Of a DNA stretch of 64,000 bases, positions 35,701 to 47,536 are shown piece by piece (position 1 is the stretch's first letter; each line of letters begins with the position of its first letter). This DNA is from Sisyra terminalis (taxonomy: Eukaryota > Arthropoda > Insecta > Neuroptera > Sisyridae). The notes beneath the pieces were generated by a model, which made no database searches, was not told the DNA's origin, and was given only the letters and a program-made list of their open reading frames with translations. Both the position numbers and the translations under genes were made by a program. The stretch lies in the NCBI GenBank assembly GCA_958496175.1, contig OY292277.1, positions 6,200,001-6,264,000 of the forward strand, written 5' to 3'.

Positions 35701-38607
35701 TGTTAAAAAAATAAAAGCGACTAACTTCCTTATGTCAATAATACAATTCTAGACAAACATTATTCCGGCAAATTACCAAGATCCCAAAGGACATAATATT
35801 AAGGAATGCAAGCGTTTGCATCACAAATCTGAATGCATTTCCTGGAATTTTGTCATCAGTGGGATATCGAGGAAATTTACATAGAACTCTACTTGTTTTC
35901 GAACTGCATAATTTTCACAAGTTCCTAATACTAAAGTCCAGCGAGTTCCCGGGTCCTGAAAAAAAATTTCCTAAAACTGGACTGTTAAAAAAATAAAAGC
36001 GACTAACTTCCTTATGTCAATAATACAATTCTAGACAAACATTATTCCGGCAAATTACCAAGATCCCAAAGGACATAATATTAAGGAATGCAAGCGTTGG
36101 CATCACAAATCTGAATGCATTTCCTGGAATTTTGTCATCAGTGGGATATCGAGGAAATTTACATAGAACTCTGCTTGTTTTCGAACTGCATAATTTTCAC
36201 AAGTTCCTAATACTAAAGTCCAGCGAGTTCCCGGGTCCTGAAAAAAAAATTCCTAAAACTGGACTGTTAAAAAAATAAAAGCGACTAACTTCCTTATGTC
36301 AATAATACAATTCTAGACAAACATTATTCCGGCAAATTACCAAGATCCCAAAGGACATAATATTAAGGAAAGCAAACGTTTGCATCACAAATCTGAATGC
36401 ATTTCCTGGATTTTTGTCATCAGTGGGATATCGAGGAAATTTACATAGAACTCTGCCTGTTTTCGAACTGCATAATTTTCACAAGTTCCTAATACTAAAG
36501 TCCAGTTAATTCCGGAGTCCTGAAAAAAATTTCCTAAAACTGGACTGTTAAAAAAATAAAAGCGACTAACTTCCTTATGTCAATAATACAATTCTAGACA
36601 AACATTATTCCGGCAAATTACCAAGATCCCAAAGGACATAATATTAAGGAATGCAAGCGTTTGCATCACAAATCTGAATGCATTTCCTGGAATTTTGTCA
36701 TCAGTGGAATATCGAGGGAATTTGCATAGAACTCTGCCTGTTTTCGAACTGCATAATTTTCACAAGTTCCTAATACTAAAGTCCAATTAATTCCCGGGTA
36801 ATGAAAACAAAATTCCTAAAACTGGACTGTTAAAAAAATTAAAGCGACTAACTTCCTTATGTCAATAATACATTTCTAGACAAACAATATTCCGGCAAAT
36901 TACCAAGATCCCAAAGGACATAATATTGAGGAATGCAAACGTTTGCATCACAAATCTGAATGCATTTCCAGGAATTTTGTCATCAGTGGGATATCGAGGG
37001 AATTTACATAGAACTCTGCCTGTTTTCGAACTGCATAATTTTCACAAGTTCCTAATACTAAAGTCCAGTTAATTCCGGAGTCCTGAAAAAAATTTCCTAA
37101 AACTGGACTGTTAAAAAAATAAAAGCGACTAACTTCCTTATGGCAACAATACAATTCTAGACAAACATTATTCCGGCAAATTACCAAGATCCCAAAGGAC
37201 ATAATATTAAGGAATGCAAGCGTTTGCATCACAAATCTGAATGCATTTCCTGGAATTTTGTCATCAGTGGGATATCGAGGGAATTTACATAGAACTCTGC
37301 CTGTTTTCGAACTGCATAATTTTCACAAGTTCCTAATACTAAAGTCCAGCGAGTTCCCGGGTCCTGAAAAAAAATTTCCTAAAACTGGACTGTTAAAAAA
37401 ATAAAAGCGACTAACTTCCTTATGTCAATAATACAATTCTAGACAAACATTATTCCGGCAAATTACCAAGATCCCAAAGGACATAATATTAAGGAATGCA
37501 AGCGTTTGCATCACAAATCTGAATGCATTTCCTGGAATTTTGTCATCAGTGGAATATCGAGGGAATTTGCATAGAACTCTGCCTGTTTTCGAACTGCATA
37601 ATTTTCACAAGTTCCTAATACTAAAGTCCAATTAATTCCCGGGTAATGAAAACAAAATTCCTAAAACTGGACTGTTAAAAAAATTAAAGCGACTAACTTC
37701 CTTATGTCAATAATACATTTCTAGACAAACATTATTCCGGCAAATTACCAAGATCCCAAAGGACATAATATTGAGGAATGCAAACGTTTGCATCACAAAT
37801 CTGAATGCATTTCCAGGAATTTTGTCATCAGTGGGATATCGAGGGAATTTACATAGAACTCTGCCTGTTTTCGAACTGCATAATTTTCACAAGTTCCTAA
37901 TACTAAAGTCCAGTTAATTCCGGAGTCCTGAAAAAAATTTCCTAAAACTGGACTGTTAAAAAAATAAAAGCGACTAACTTCCTTATGGCAACAATACAAT
38001 TCTAGACAAACATTATTCCGGCAAATTACCAAGATCCCAAAGGACATAATATTAAGGAATGCAAGCGTTTGCATCACAAATCTGAATGCATTTCCTGGAA
38101 TTTTGTCATCAGTGGGATATCGAGGGAATTTACATAGAACTCTGCCTGTTTTCGAACTGCATAATTTTCACAAGTTCCTAATACTAAAGTCCAGCGAGTT
38201 CCCGGGTCCTGAAAAAAAAATTCCTAAAACTGGACTGTTAAAAAAATAAAAGCGACTAACTTCCTTATGTCAATAATACAATTCTAGACAAACATTATTC
38301 CGGCAAATTACCAAGATCCCAAAGGACATAATATTAAGCAATGCAAGCGTTTGCATCACAAATCTGAATGCATTTCCTGGAATTTTGTCATCAGTGGAAT
38401 ATCGAGGGAATTTGCATAGAACTCTGCCTGTTTTCGAACTGCATAATTTTCACAAGTTCCTAATACTAAAGTCCAATTAATTCCCGGGTAATGAAAACAA
38501 AATTCCTAAAACTGGACTGTTAAAAAAATTAAAGCGACTAACTTCCTTATGTCAATAATACATTTCTAGACAAACATTATTCCGGCAAATTACCAAGATC
38601 CCAAAGG
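26766..38607. repeat. Satellite array, about 42 units of ~282 bp
   Basis: Each unit runs CCCAAAGGACATAATATT, GCAAGCGTTTGCATCACAAA, TTTCCTGGAATTTTGTCATC, TTCGAACTGCATAATTTTCA, then a variable part, then AATACAATTCTAGACAAACA. Three variants of the variable part occur: A with CAGCGAGTTCCCGGGTCCTG, B with CAATTAATTCCCGGGTAATG, C with CAGTTAATTCCGGAGTCCTG. B recurs every three units over several stretches (31150, 31996, 32841; and 36783, 37628, 38475), showing higher-order repeats. Small frames in both directions simply repeat with the unit and are not genes. Confidence 0.95.
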
Positions 38608-38830
38608 ACACAACATTCCGAACAGCAAACGTTTGCACTCGCAAAACATGAATGCGTTCTTTGAGTTTGTCATCAATGGAAATTCTAAAGCATTTTCGTA
38701 GATCAATGTTTGATTTCGAAAGGCATTATCGACATAAGTCCCTAAGATTCTAATACAGAAAAATCCTAATTGATGTCTAAACTAATTGGAAATCCGGGGG
38801 TCCTTGGAATCTGAAAGAAATTCCTGGAAG
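38608..38830. repeat. Diverged right-edge unit of the 282-bp satellite
   Basis: It starts CAAAGGACACAACATTCCGA and contains AACATGAATGCGTTCTTTGA and GATCAATGTTTGATTTCGAA, which match the left-edge unit closely. The - strand reads SKSNIDLRKCFRISIDDK, parallel to the left edge, but with a stop just before this stretch. Confidence 0.65.
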
Positions 38831-38849
38831 AAATGTTGGTTAGTCCTTA

Positions 38850-39160
38850 CGTAACTAAATACTCAGCCGGCCGCCGACTAAAAATGCGTCCGTGCCGCAA
38901 GAGCGTACGACAATTAAAACGTCCAGGCCATTACAGCGTCCGATAATAAAAGCGCAGAGGCTACAAGAAGCGTCCGACAATTAAAGCCATTAACCGACAT
39001 AAATATTTAGCCACATCTAACTTATAACTAATTTCCTTATAACTAATTTGACTTAAAACTAATTGAGGAAAACATATGGGCAAGCCGGCGCGCAGCGTCC
39101 AACTAAACCCTTATGTCTTGAAAAACTAAAATCTAACAAACAAAAAAAAAACACACAAAA
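38850..39160. other. Spacer with short GCGTCCGACAATTAAA-type repeats
   Basis: Between the two satellites lie several imperfect copies of GCGTCCGA..ATTAAA (about 38880-38990), GC-rich patches and one GCGCGCAGCGTCCAAC boundary element (about 39083-39105). No gene. Confidence 0.5.
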
Positions 39161-40345
39161 AAAGCAATTTAAACATTTATGGGCCATTTTCACACCTGAC
39201 CCTACAAATGTGTCAAGAAAACAAAAAACTAATTAAAATACAAAAAAACAAACAAACAAACAAAAAACACACAAGATACGAATTTAAACATTTATGGGCC
39301 ATTTTCACACCTGACCCTACAAATGTGTCAAGAAAACAAAAAACTAATTAAAATACAAAAAAACAAACAAAAAACAAAAACCACACAAGATATGAATTTA
39401 AACATTTATGGGCCATTTTCACACCTGACCCTACAAATGTGTCAAGAAAACAAAAAACTAATTAAAATACAAAAAACAAACAAACAAACAAAAAACACAC
39501 AAGATACGAATTTAAACATTTATGGGCCATTTTCACACCTGACCCTACAAATGTGTCAAGAAAACAAAAAACTAATTAAAATACAAAAAAACAAACAAAC
39601 AAACAAAAAACACACAAGATATGAATTTAAACATTTATGGGCCATTTTCACACCTGACCCTACAAATGTGTCAAGAAAACAAAAAAACTAATTAAAATAC
39701 AAAAAACAAAAAAACAAACAAAAAACACACAAGATACGAATTTAAACATTTATGGGCCATTTTCACACCTGACCCTACAAATGTGTCAAGAAAACAAAAA
39801 ACTATTTAAAATACAAAAAACAAACAAACAAACAAAAAACACACAAGATACGAATTTAAACATTTATGGGCCATTTTCACACCTGACCCTACAAATGTGT
39901 CAAAAAAACAAAGAAACTAATTAAAATACAAAAAAACAAACAAACAAACAAAAAACACACAAGATATGAATTTAAACATTTATGGGCCATTTTCACACCT
40001 GACCCTACAAATGTGTCAAAAAAACAAAAAAACTAATTAAAATACAAAAAAACAAACAAACAAAAAATATACGAGCAAGCCGGTGCGCAGCGTCCAACTA
40101 TACTCTTATGTTCTACAAAAACTAAAATCTAACAAACAAAAAAAACACACAAAAAAAGCAATTTAAACATTTATGGGCCATTTTCACACCTGACCCTACA
40201 AATGTGTCAAAAAAGCAAAAAACTAATTAAAATACAAAAAAAAACAAACAAAAAACAAAAAACACACAAAATACGAATTTAAACATTTATGGGCCATTTT
40301 CACACCTGACCCTACAAATGTGTCAAAAAAGCAAAAAAAAACACA
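39160..40345. repeat. Second tandem array, about ten ~115-bp units
   Basis: The unit contains TTTAAACATTTATGGGCCAT, TTTTCACACCTGACCCTACA, AATGTGTCAAGAAAACAAAA and an AAACAAACAAAC tract of variable length. Unit starts lie near 39168, 39281, 39396, 39508, 39628, 39739, 39852, 39969, 40161 and 40277. Between units eight and nine, at the start, and at the end there is a GCGCAGCGTCCAAC-containing spacer (about 39083, 40080 and 40360). Frames across it are artefacts of the repetition. Confidence 0.9.
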
Positions 40346-41029
40346 AGAGCATGCTGGCGCGCAGCGTCCAACAATACTCTTATGCTTTCAAAAACTAAAA
40401 GCTAACGAAAACTACTAACAAACAAAAAAAAAACATTTAAAAATTTTACAACAGAACTCGTTCACCATGAAAAAGGATATTCCGTAGGTAATCCAAAACG
40501 TAATCCAAAAGGTATCCAATTAGCACTGCACAACACTCATGATGATGTACTCAAACGTACTCCAAATGATATCCAAGAAAAATCCACAAAGTGTTCAAAA
40601 GTATTTACTTTTGCGTAACTATTCACCGGTAGTTACATTTGAGACAAAACCTGCAATTTCAAACTTTGTTATTTTTGAAGATTCCACTTTAAACTACTAG
40701 GAATAAAGTTATAGAGATAGTCTATAACGGAAGAAATAAAATTATATTTTGAAAATATTTTCTTTAAACAACTCATTAGTAGCAAAATATCAATGAATTT
40801 ATGCTATATAACAATATGAGTGTAATGTTTTGACAGCTTTAACTTCAGTTTGAATAAAAAACCGCCAATTCTGTAAGTCACATGCCAACTTAACATTGTT
40901 ACCACTAGCAGCCGAAAAAATAACTAACAATTCAAATTTTTCAAAATGCGAGAACAAACGAACCGTCTATTTCGGTCGTTTTCCTGTTTTTTGGGCTTCG
41001 TGAATCTTCGTGAAAGTAATGAAATTGTT
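40346..41029. other. Non-coding DNA after the arrays
   Basis: It opens with the third GCGCGCAGCGTCCAAC spacer. About 40470-40600 has loosely repeated ATCCAAAA / TATCCAA strings. No gene seen. Confidence 0.4.
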
Positions 41030-41038
41030 GAGATGAAT

Positions 41039-41192
41039 GAAGGTTTTTAAATTACACAGGTTGCTCCATTAGAAAAAAAAATGACGTCATACGAAGAATT
41101 TTGAAATTGAATCAGTTTGAAGATATGTACGAATTTCTTCTGGATACGTCACGTAGCCATTATGAGGACACCTGTGTATTTTATAAACCTTG
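41039..41192. mobile_element. MITE with 9-bp target duplication, copy 1
   Basis: The ends are GAAGGTTTTTAAATTACACA and TGTGTATTTTATAAACCTTG. They are flanked on both sides by the perfect 9-bp duplication GAGATGAAT (41030-41038 and 41193-41201). Inverted relative to copies 2 and 3. It contains a TGACGTCAT site. A 9-bp duplication fits Mutator-like elements. No coding capacity. Confidence 0.88.
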
Positions 41193-41499
41193 GAGATGAA
41201 TGTTTAAGGGATGATTAAATGGCGCGCATGTGCACTTGTACACTTTGTATTGGCGCCAAGTCTACGCGCCAAGCCAACGGAATTTTCACCCAAATTCATA
41301 ATTACAAATGATTTTCCCCATTTTTTATAAAAATATCAAAGCGATTGAAAGTAAAAGAAAAAAAAATTTGAAAAAAACTATATTGCCCCAATGGAGTTAA
41401 CCACCCACTTAACCACCCTTCGATTTTCACATGAATTATGCCCAGAAAAATCAATCCCATCCCTAAAAAACTGAAACGATTTAAGAATATTCCTTTTAA

Positions 41500-41900
41500 C
41501 TATCATCCCGAAAAAATTACGATTCTGGAGTTTTTGAAACGAAAATTTAAAGTGGCGGAAATGGTTTGTTAATGGCGACTATTAACGGGTGCTAACGCTC
41601 CTAACTACCCTAACTTTTAAGTCGAAAAATCCGAATAGTTTACTCACCGAAACCGAAAATTATTATCTCAATCGATCACTGATCGATTGAACTTTCACTT
41701 TTCACTAATTAATTGCAATGAATCAAAAGAAAAACTTAAATTTTTCAATAATTTTCGGGAGCTACTTGTGAGTCTTTCGCGGGAACCGTTTAATACTGAA
41801 CGTTCTACATGCGCGCGGGAACATGCGCTTTGGCAACGGCCTTTGTTCTTTTCAATGGACCAATCAGGACGCAGCGTGGCAGCGTTTCGAAACAATATTT
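41500..41900 (-). promoter_or_regulatory. GC-rich CCAAT-containing stretch with a splice donor: possible promoter/first exon
   Basis: About 41790-41890 is GC-rich, with CCAAT (GACCAATCAGGAC on +, GTCCTGATTGGTC on -) and CGCGCGGGAA (E2F-like) strings. On the - strand this leads into AGTGAAAAGTGAAAGT, GATCAGTGATCG and a strong donor CG|GTGAGTAA whose exon side ends at 41648. No coding exon was matched downstream. It could be a non-coding transcript start or a chance GC island. Confidence 0.3.
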
Positions 41901-42894
41901 AAATTTTTCAAAATATCTTAATAATAATTTTAAACTTGAAAATCCATTAACAAACTGTACAAATAAATTTATGTTTTTTTTTTTTGGATTATCAAATTAT
42001 TTAGATCATTGTAAGGGGATCAAATATTTACATGGAAAGTTTATTTAATTTATTTAAAAAGAATCGAAATCTAAAAGTTGATCCTTTTAATTTTTTCTTC
42101 GCTTTTTATTTGTACATTCAAATCACTTAACGAAATGATCTGTTAATTCTTTTAAAACAAATATCATTTAGATATCACCAATTTCCAAAGTTGGGAATAG
42201 AAAATTAATTGGAATTCTTTGAACTTCACATTTTTCGTATTGTACATCGAAAAAGGTGAAAATCAAATCAAAAAAGTTTGTTTTAACGCCAGATAATAAG
42301 AGGGAACAGTTCTTTTATTATATGTACAGAAAAATATTATGTTGGACATCTATGTATGAAAAAAAATGCAACAATGGTTATTTAACAGTATTAAAATTTA
42401 ATTTACAGCTACATAATGTAAAATTATTTTAAAAATGAACAACAGCATCTAAATACTATACTTAGTTGGTAAAAATGTTTAGATTTGTAATTTATCCGCC
42501 AATTTAAAAAATATTTTTTGATTATAAATTAAAATTGATATTAATATTGACATACCTAGTAAATTAATTAATTTATAACTAACAAATAAATTACTTTTAC
42601 AATCATGCAATAATAAACAAACTTTTGTAAAGGCAGCAACCCTTTTCGTAGAAAAGTTCCGGAATTTATTAATTATTACAATACTACATGGAAAATCATA
42701 TCAAAATTAATTCGATGGTACAGTATCAGGATATCTAAGTACAAACAATGGGATTGAATCTATAATTCCATAATTAAAGAAGAATACACTTTAAGAGATC
42801 GTTTATTTGTTTCTCAATTTTTAAGTAAATTAAATGATTTACGTATTTAATGATCTATGGACATCAATGATGGAGTGATCCAAACTACTTGATG

Positions 42895-43010
42895 ACCACT
42901 GAGGAAAAATTGCTTGGCAATCGAAATACGTATTTGGGCTATACGTCACGAATATTTTTGTTTGAACTTCTGTTCAAATTTGTGTTTATGGTATGATTTT
43001 TACATATTAT
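42895..43010 (+). mobile_element. Single copy of the Penelope-like/retrozyme-like tail
   Basis: CTGAGGAAAAATTGCTTGGC, then AATCGAAATACGTAT, TATACGTCACGAATATTTT and AACTTCTGTTCAAATTTG match the arm of the element at 7771-8170. Here stem II has decayed by an A-rich change. It ends where a TTAGGGTGAC sequence begins (43016). Confidence 0.6.
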
Positions 43011-44650
43011 TATTAGGGTGACTTTTTTTTTACTTTTTTTGGTCCCATCGTGAAATTTTGTTGGAAATACCGAAAAAAAAATTCTCTGAAAGTTTGAGCC
43101 CTTAATATTAATTTTAAGTCCTCGACCAAGACGTCTAAAGATTTTCCATTGAAAATACACGGAAACTCTGACTTTTTATTTTTAAATTTCTATACCTCAG
43201 CGGCATTTCATGGGATTGCTTTTACCGAAGATGGTTTTTTCTCAGAATTAAACGCTCTACAAACTTTAAATCAATGATCGGCAAAAATTTCGGCATAATT
43301 ATGCAGATGAAATTGGTACATTTCCTCAAACTTATCTCCATTTTCTCAAAATTGTAATTTTAAACTAGAAAAAAACCCATGAAAATATAAGTATATTTTA
43401 AAAATGATACCATTAATCTTACCGATTGATACCGATTGAATTAGGCAGAGGATGTATCCTTTTCTGACGCTTTTTCGGACACAGAAACCTATTGAAAGTT
43501 ATCCTTGCACTCGTACGTGTGATTTACATTTTTGGAAAATCCAAAATTTGGAGGATTTATTGATAGAAAAATTGATTCATTTGATGATGGCAGGATTTTT
43601 TTTTTTTGGTTCCAATAGTAAACATTTGGTAGAAACAATTTTCTTTCACTTGCAGTCTACAACTGAAAAAAAAAACAGACAACAAATTGAGTTTATGTAA
43701 ATTCAATAAAAGTCCCTACAAAATCTATAACATACCTAAAAGGTACATAAAAGTTGTTTAGTTCTTAGTTAATCAGTAGAAATTGACAAAGATTGTATCA
43801 TCACTTGGAGATTTCAACCCTAAAAAACTTGTAACTTGGAACTTTGTAAACCCAAATTATCCAACACGTGTTTGTTTACCTTCTTTCTCGGGGTTTATAA
43901 ATGTTAATAATTGCATTCACAAAATATATTTTTAGTGTCCCCCATTAGCATTCAAAAGTAATGGAATTCATTAGTTCATGTAACTCACTTTTAGAAGTAA
44001 ACTAATAATACAAATTCATTTAATTTTCGTTTACAGCACTGAAAACATTAGCGACAACGAATAGAAAGGAAAGTTTTGCTTCGTTATTTCCTATTCCCTC
44101 TTACTTTCAGGTAGAAATTGAGTTTTTTTTTTATTCTTTTTTATTATTTTTACTAGCACAACTCTAACTCATGTGTTTATTTTAGCGATAAACATCTGCT
44201 TAGGGGGCTCGTCCGTACAATTGCTGCAATTCTTGCATAGGAATATGTCTATAATAAAAAACGTGGTCGAAACTTCAACTTACTTTTTCCCATTAATTCT
44301 ATACTGGTTTCAAAAACCTTTGATTGTTTAAGTAGTTAATTAAATTTTAGGACAACAAAGTTGATATTTGATACTTAATAACATTTTTGTATAGTTTTTA
44401 AAATCATATCCATAATTATTAATTTGAATTGCCACCTATTCTTATTTTCTACTGCGCATGTGTAACTTATAAAATTTCAAAAAAAATCAATTCCTACTAT
44501 GACATGCCTTAAAATCAAATTAATCAATTAAATTTACCATTATTTAATCAAATAAGCCTTTAAATTATTGAAAAAGTAAATAATAATTGATAAGAGATAA
44601 TTATTTTTAATCGAATAAGGATTCCATTAGATGATTTATGGGAAATAGTA
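43011..44650. other. Non-coding stretch with a fragment of a foldback-type repeat
   Basis: 43016-43180 (TTAGGGTGAC, TGTTGGAAATACCGAAAAAA, AGTTTGAGCCCTTAATATTA) is reminiscent of both the 2941 foldback and the 45692 element, but no partner end was found. The remainder is AT-rich with no gene. Confidence 0.45.
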
Positions 44651-44659
44651 GAAAGATTG

Positions 44660-44812
44660 CAAGGTTTATAAAATACACAGGTGGCTTCATGCCCTACGTG
44701 ACGTATCCAGAAGAAATTCGTATATATCTTCAGACTGATTCAAATTTCAAAATTCTTCGTATGACGTCATTTTTTTTTCTAATGGGGCAACCTGTGTAAT
44801 TTATAAACCTTG
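44660..44812. mobile_element. MITE with 9-bp target duplication, copy 2
   Basis: CAAGGTTTATAAAATACACA to GTGTAATTTATAAACCTTG, flanked by GAAAGATTG at 44651-44659 and 44813-44821. It contains CTACGTGACGTATCC and TATGACGTCAT. Both terminal repeats are intact. Confidence 0.9.
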
Positions 44813-44821
44813 GAAAGATTG

Positions 44822-45689
44822 AGCTAATTTGGCTATTTGTCTCAGCATTTATACAAAATGTCAGGGGTGAACTAGAATATTTAACCGAAAATAGATAATA
44901 GAGTAATAATATTTATCTATAAATTAGATTAATAATTCTAAATATTCACCTACTTAAAATCAACAGTCAAAAATGAAATCACAAATTTCAAAAATGTAAA
45001 TTTTACTACGTACATCAGTACATTAGACACTCAAAGCATAAGTCTTTGGAATTTAATTAATTAATTAATTGCAGAGTTGAAATGTACAGCTCCCTAAAGC
45101 TAGGCCCTCGATTTATGATTTTTCAAAAAAAAATTTCTTCAATAGTTTGTTCGTGTTTTTTTGGCAATTTTCTTAGTTTATTTTAAAAAAAATAAACAAA
45201 TTTGCAAAAGTAAAACCTAAAGTTCTAATCTAAAGGTCTTTTTTCCCTTGGAATTGAAGTATTTCTACAGATTTTCGTTTGTTCGTGTAAGATCTACGTT
45301 TGTTCGTCCTTGAATTGTTGTATTTTTGAAATAAAAGTCAAAAATTTAAAAAAAAAGGATTGCATGAAAATAAGCATACCATTATGTTCCATCGCTTAAA
45401 TATGGAATATTAAAACACCTATGGGAAATTAGAGGCAGTGATTTCTATTCACACAAATTAGTTTCACAACAATCTAAAAAAAAACAATTCTTCCAAAGGG
45501 CGAATGCTTCAGTGACCCAGTGTATATGTTTCATTTATTTTTGGAAATTAAAAACATTAAAATCAATGTTGGAAACTTTAAATCGTTAAATTATTTCTTA
45601 TTTTTGAGATGAATTGTTCCTTGTTATTAATATTTCCCAAATTCAAAAATAGCGCTATTACAAGGGAAAAGTGGTTCAATGATCATAAA
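44822..45689. other. AT-rich DNA, no gene seen
   Basis: It contains a small TTAATTAATTAATTAA run near 45056-45072 and no convincing frame or repeat ends. Confidence 0.4.
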
Positions 45690-45691
45690 TA

Positions 45692-46749
45692 TTAGGGTGT
45701 CCGTTAATTCCCAAATTGATTTTTTTACAGCCCCCTGAATTTTTAGTTTAAGATATAAAAAAAATTATCCAATACAATTAAGCTCTTAATTCCTTGATTA
45801 AACCGTGCCGGAATCATGTTACTTTTACCATTTAAATAACATGGGATTATTTGACTTTTTACTTTTATTTTTTTTTTTCTCAGAAACAAATGTATAAAAA
45901 GATGTAAGGTCAAATTATTCTGACGTAAAATTTAACGCTTTACAAAAAAGGTCTCGTATGAATTTTCGATTAAATCACTCCATTAAAAGTTATTCAACAT
46001 TTAACTTTTTAACGACAAATCAATCGACTATAGGCTCAATGAAAATGATGTTGACTACAAATTCTAAGAAATTTCTCATAGATGGCGTCAGGTGAAGTGG
46101 TAAAAATTCGAATAATAATTGAACTTTTGTCGATAGTGTCAGTAATTAGCATGAAATTCACTTTGTAGGTACAAAATATTGATTAAAGTACGAAAACTAA
46201 TCCTGGATAAATTGAATTTCACGACTATAGCAAATTCGGATCTTATATCACCGGTTTTGTCAAAAAATGATATTTGTTTGTTTAATTTCCTGTTCAAGCC
46301 ATAAAATTAACACAAATAATCACTTGCGCTCTAATGATAATAATTTTTATCTTCTCTTCCAATGATTTTATAGTTAAAAAAAATAAAAATGAGCAAAAAG
46401 TTGAAAATATTGCAAGATTTATATTAGGCACAAGTGAAATGTTGAAAAACTTTTAATGGAGTGATTTAATCGAAAATTCATAAGAGACCTTTTTTGTACA
46501 GCGTTAAATTTTACTTCAGAATAATTTAATCTTAAATCTTTTCACCCATTTGTTTCTGAGAAAAAAATTAAATGGTAAAAAGTCAAATAATCCCATGTTA
46601 TTTAAATGGTAAAAGTAACATGATTCCGGCACGGTTTAATCAAGAAATTAAGAGCTTAATTGTATTGGATAATTTTTTTTATCCTAAACTAAAAATTCAG
46701 GGGGCGATCGCTGTAAAAAAATCAATTTGGGAAATAACGGACACCCTAA
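45692..46749. mobile_element. 1.06-kb terminal-inverted-repeat element with TA duplication
   Basis: The first 39 bases (TTAGGGTGTCCGTTAATTCC...) and the reverse complement of the last 39 differ at one position. The element is flanked by TA on both sides (45690-45691, 46750-46751). The inverted arms continue further inward (ATTCCGGCACGG and CCGTGCCGGAAT, AAATAACATGGGATTATTTG). No transposase is present. TA target preference and long arms fit a non-autonomous Tc1/mariner-type foldback element. Confidence 0.85.
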
Positions 46750-46829
46750 TAAATATATACTATGTTCCGTCGTTGGCTAATAGATGATGGGACGTCTAAA
46801 AATTTATTTTATTTTATTTAATTATTTTT

Positions 46830-47156
46830 TTTAAAGCTAGTTGGATTTTTTGGGTTCTTTTTCGCACCATAGTTTTTTGTTATTTAAAATATTATTGCCT
46901 TCTATACAAAATTCTAGTATAATATGCAATATGCGCAGAAAATAAAATAAATTTGTTCCCGTAGTGAGGAGTGATCCTTCACCAGGAACATTTGAACTTG
47001 GAACTTGTGGAAAGAACCCAACCATTGTTGGGACTTTCTATTAATCATTTAGTAGATCACGCGGCCATCGGCGTTTTGATCGACGTGGAGGGTTATTTGG
47101 ATGAGATGTAGAAGAAAGGATTTAAAGGATTTGTTGTGCAGCTTGTTGTGAAATTT
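46830..47156 (-). pseudogene. Probable 3' end and tail of the jockey-like element
   Basis: Downstream (on the - strand) of the reverse-transcriptase fragment the frame degrades. The sequence ends in AAATAAAATAAAATAAA-type A-rich DNA near 46800-46830, a plausible poly(A)-like tail. Confidence 0.4.
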
Positions 47157-47372
47157 TTAGAACCGGTCTTGGATTAGGTTATTCATAAAAGGAATTTTGA
47201 TATTATTATGTATTACTTTATTTTTAACGTAGTAGGGAGGATTTAGAATACGACGGAGAAGTTTTGATTGGAAGGATTGGATTCGTTGGATGTTGGAGTA
47301 CTTGGCAGAACGGAAAATTAAAACAGGGAAATTGTTATTTTTAATTTTATTTTGAAGTAGGTAAAGAGCTAC
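47157..47372 (-). pseudogene. Jockey-type non-LTR retrotransposon reverse transcriptase, 3' fragment
   Basis: The - strand reads IQRIQSFQSKLLRRILNPPY, then YVKNKVIHNNIKIPFMNNLI. This is the recognisable C-terminal segment of jockey-clade reverse transcriptases: a hydrophobic helix, a 'W/Y-YV-N--IH--L-IP' pattern, and the last helix before the product ends. No RT catalytic block (YADD) is in the window, so it is a 5'-truncated, dead copy. Its upstream side is interrupted at 47373 by the third 9-bp-TSD MITE, whose target duplication lies within the retroelement sequence. Confidence 0.8.
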
Positions 47373-47536
47373 CAAGGTTTATAAAATACACAGGTGGCCT
47401 CATGGTGGCTACGTGATGGATACGTGACGTATCCAGAAGAAATTCGTACATGTCTTCAGATTGATCAATTTCAAAATTCTTTGTATGACGTATTTTTTTT
47501 TTCTAATGGAGCAACCTGTGTAATTTACAAACCTTG
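47373..47536. mobile_element. MITE with 9-bp target duplication, copy 3, inside a retroelement
   Basis: CAAGGTTTATAAAATACACA to TGTAATTTACAAACCTTG, flanked by AAGAGCTAC at 47364-47372 and 47537-47545. It is about 10 bases longer than its sisters because of a duplicated TACGTGATGGATACGTGA segment. Removing it restores continuity of the jockey-like sequence, so it is the younger insertion. Confidence 0.88.

Noticed and set aside
36948..38077. Identical 94-codon - strand frames
   Set aside because: Produced by duplicated satellite units of class C; stops recur once per unit. Retained only as context for the edge-unit hypothesis.
26766..38607. CRISPR-like array
   Set aside because: Units are 282 bases and nearly identical throughout, with no unique spacers; the genome is eukaryotic.
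39323..39691. 122-codon frame across the 115-bp array
   Set aside because: A lysine/asparagine/threonine repeat peptide that follows the tandem unit; an artefact of repetition.
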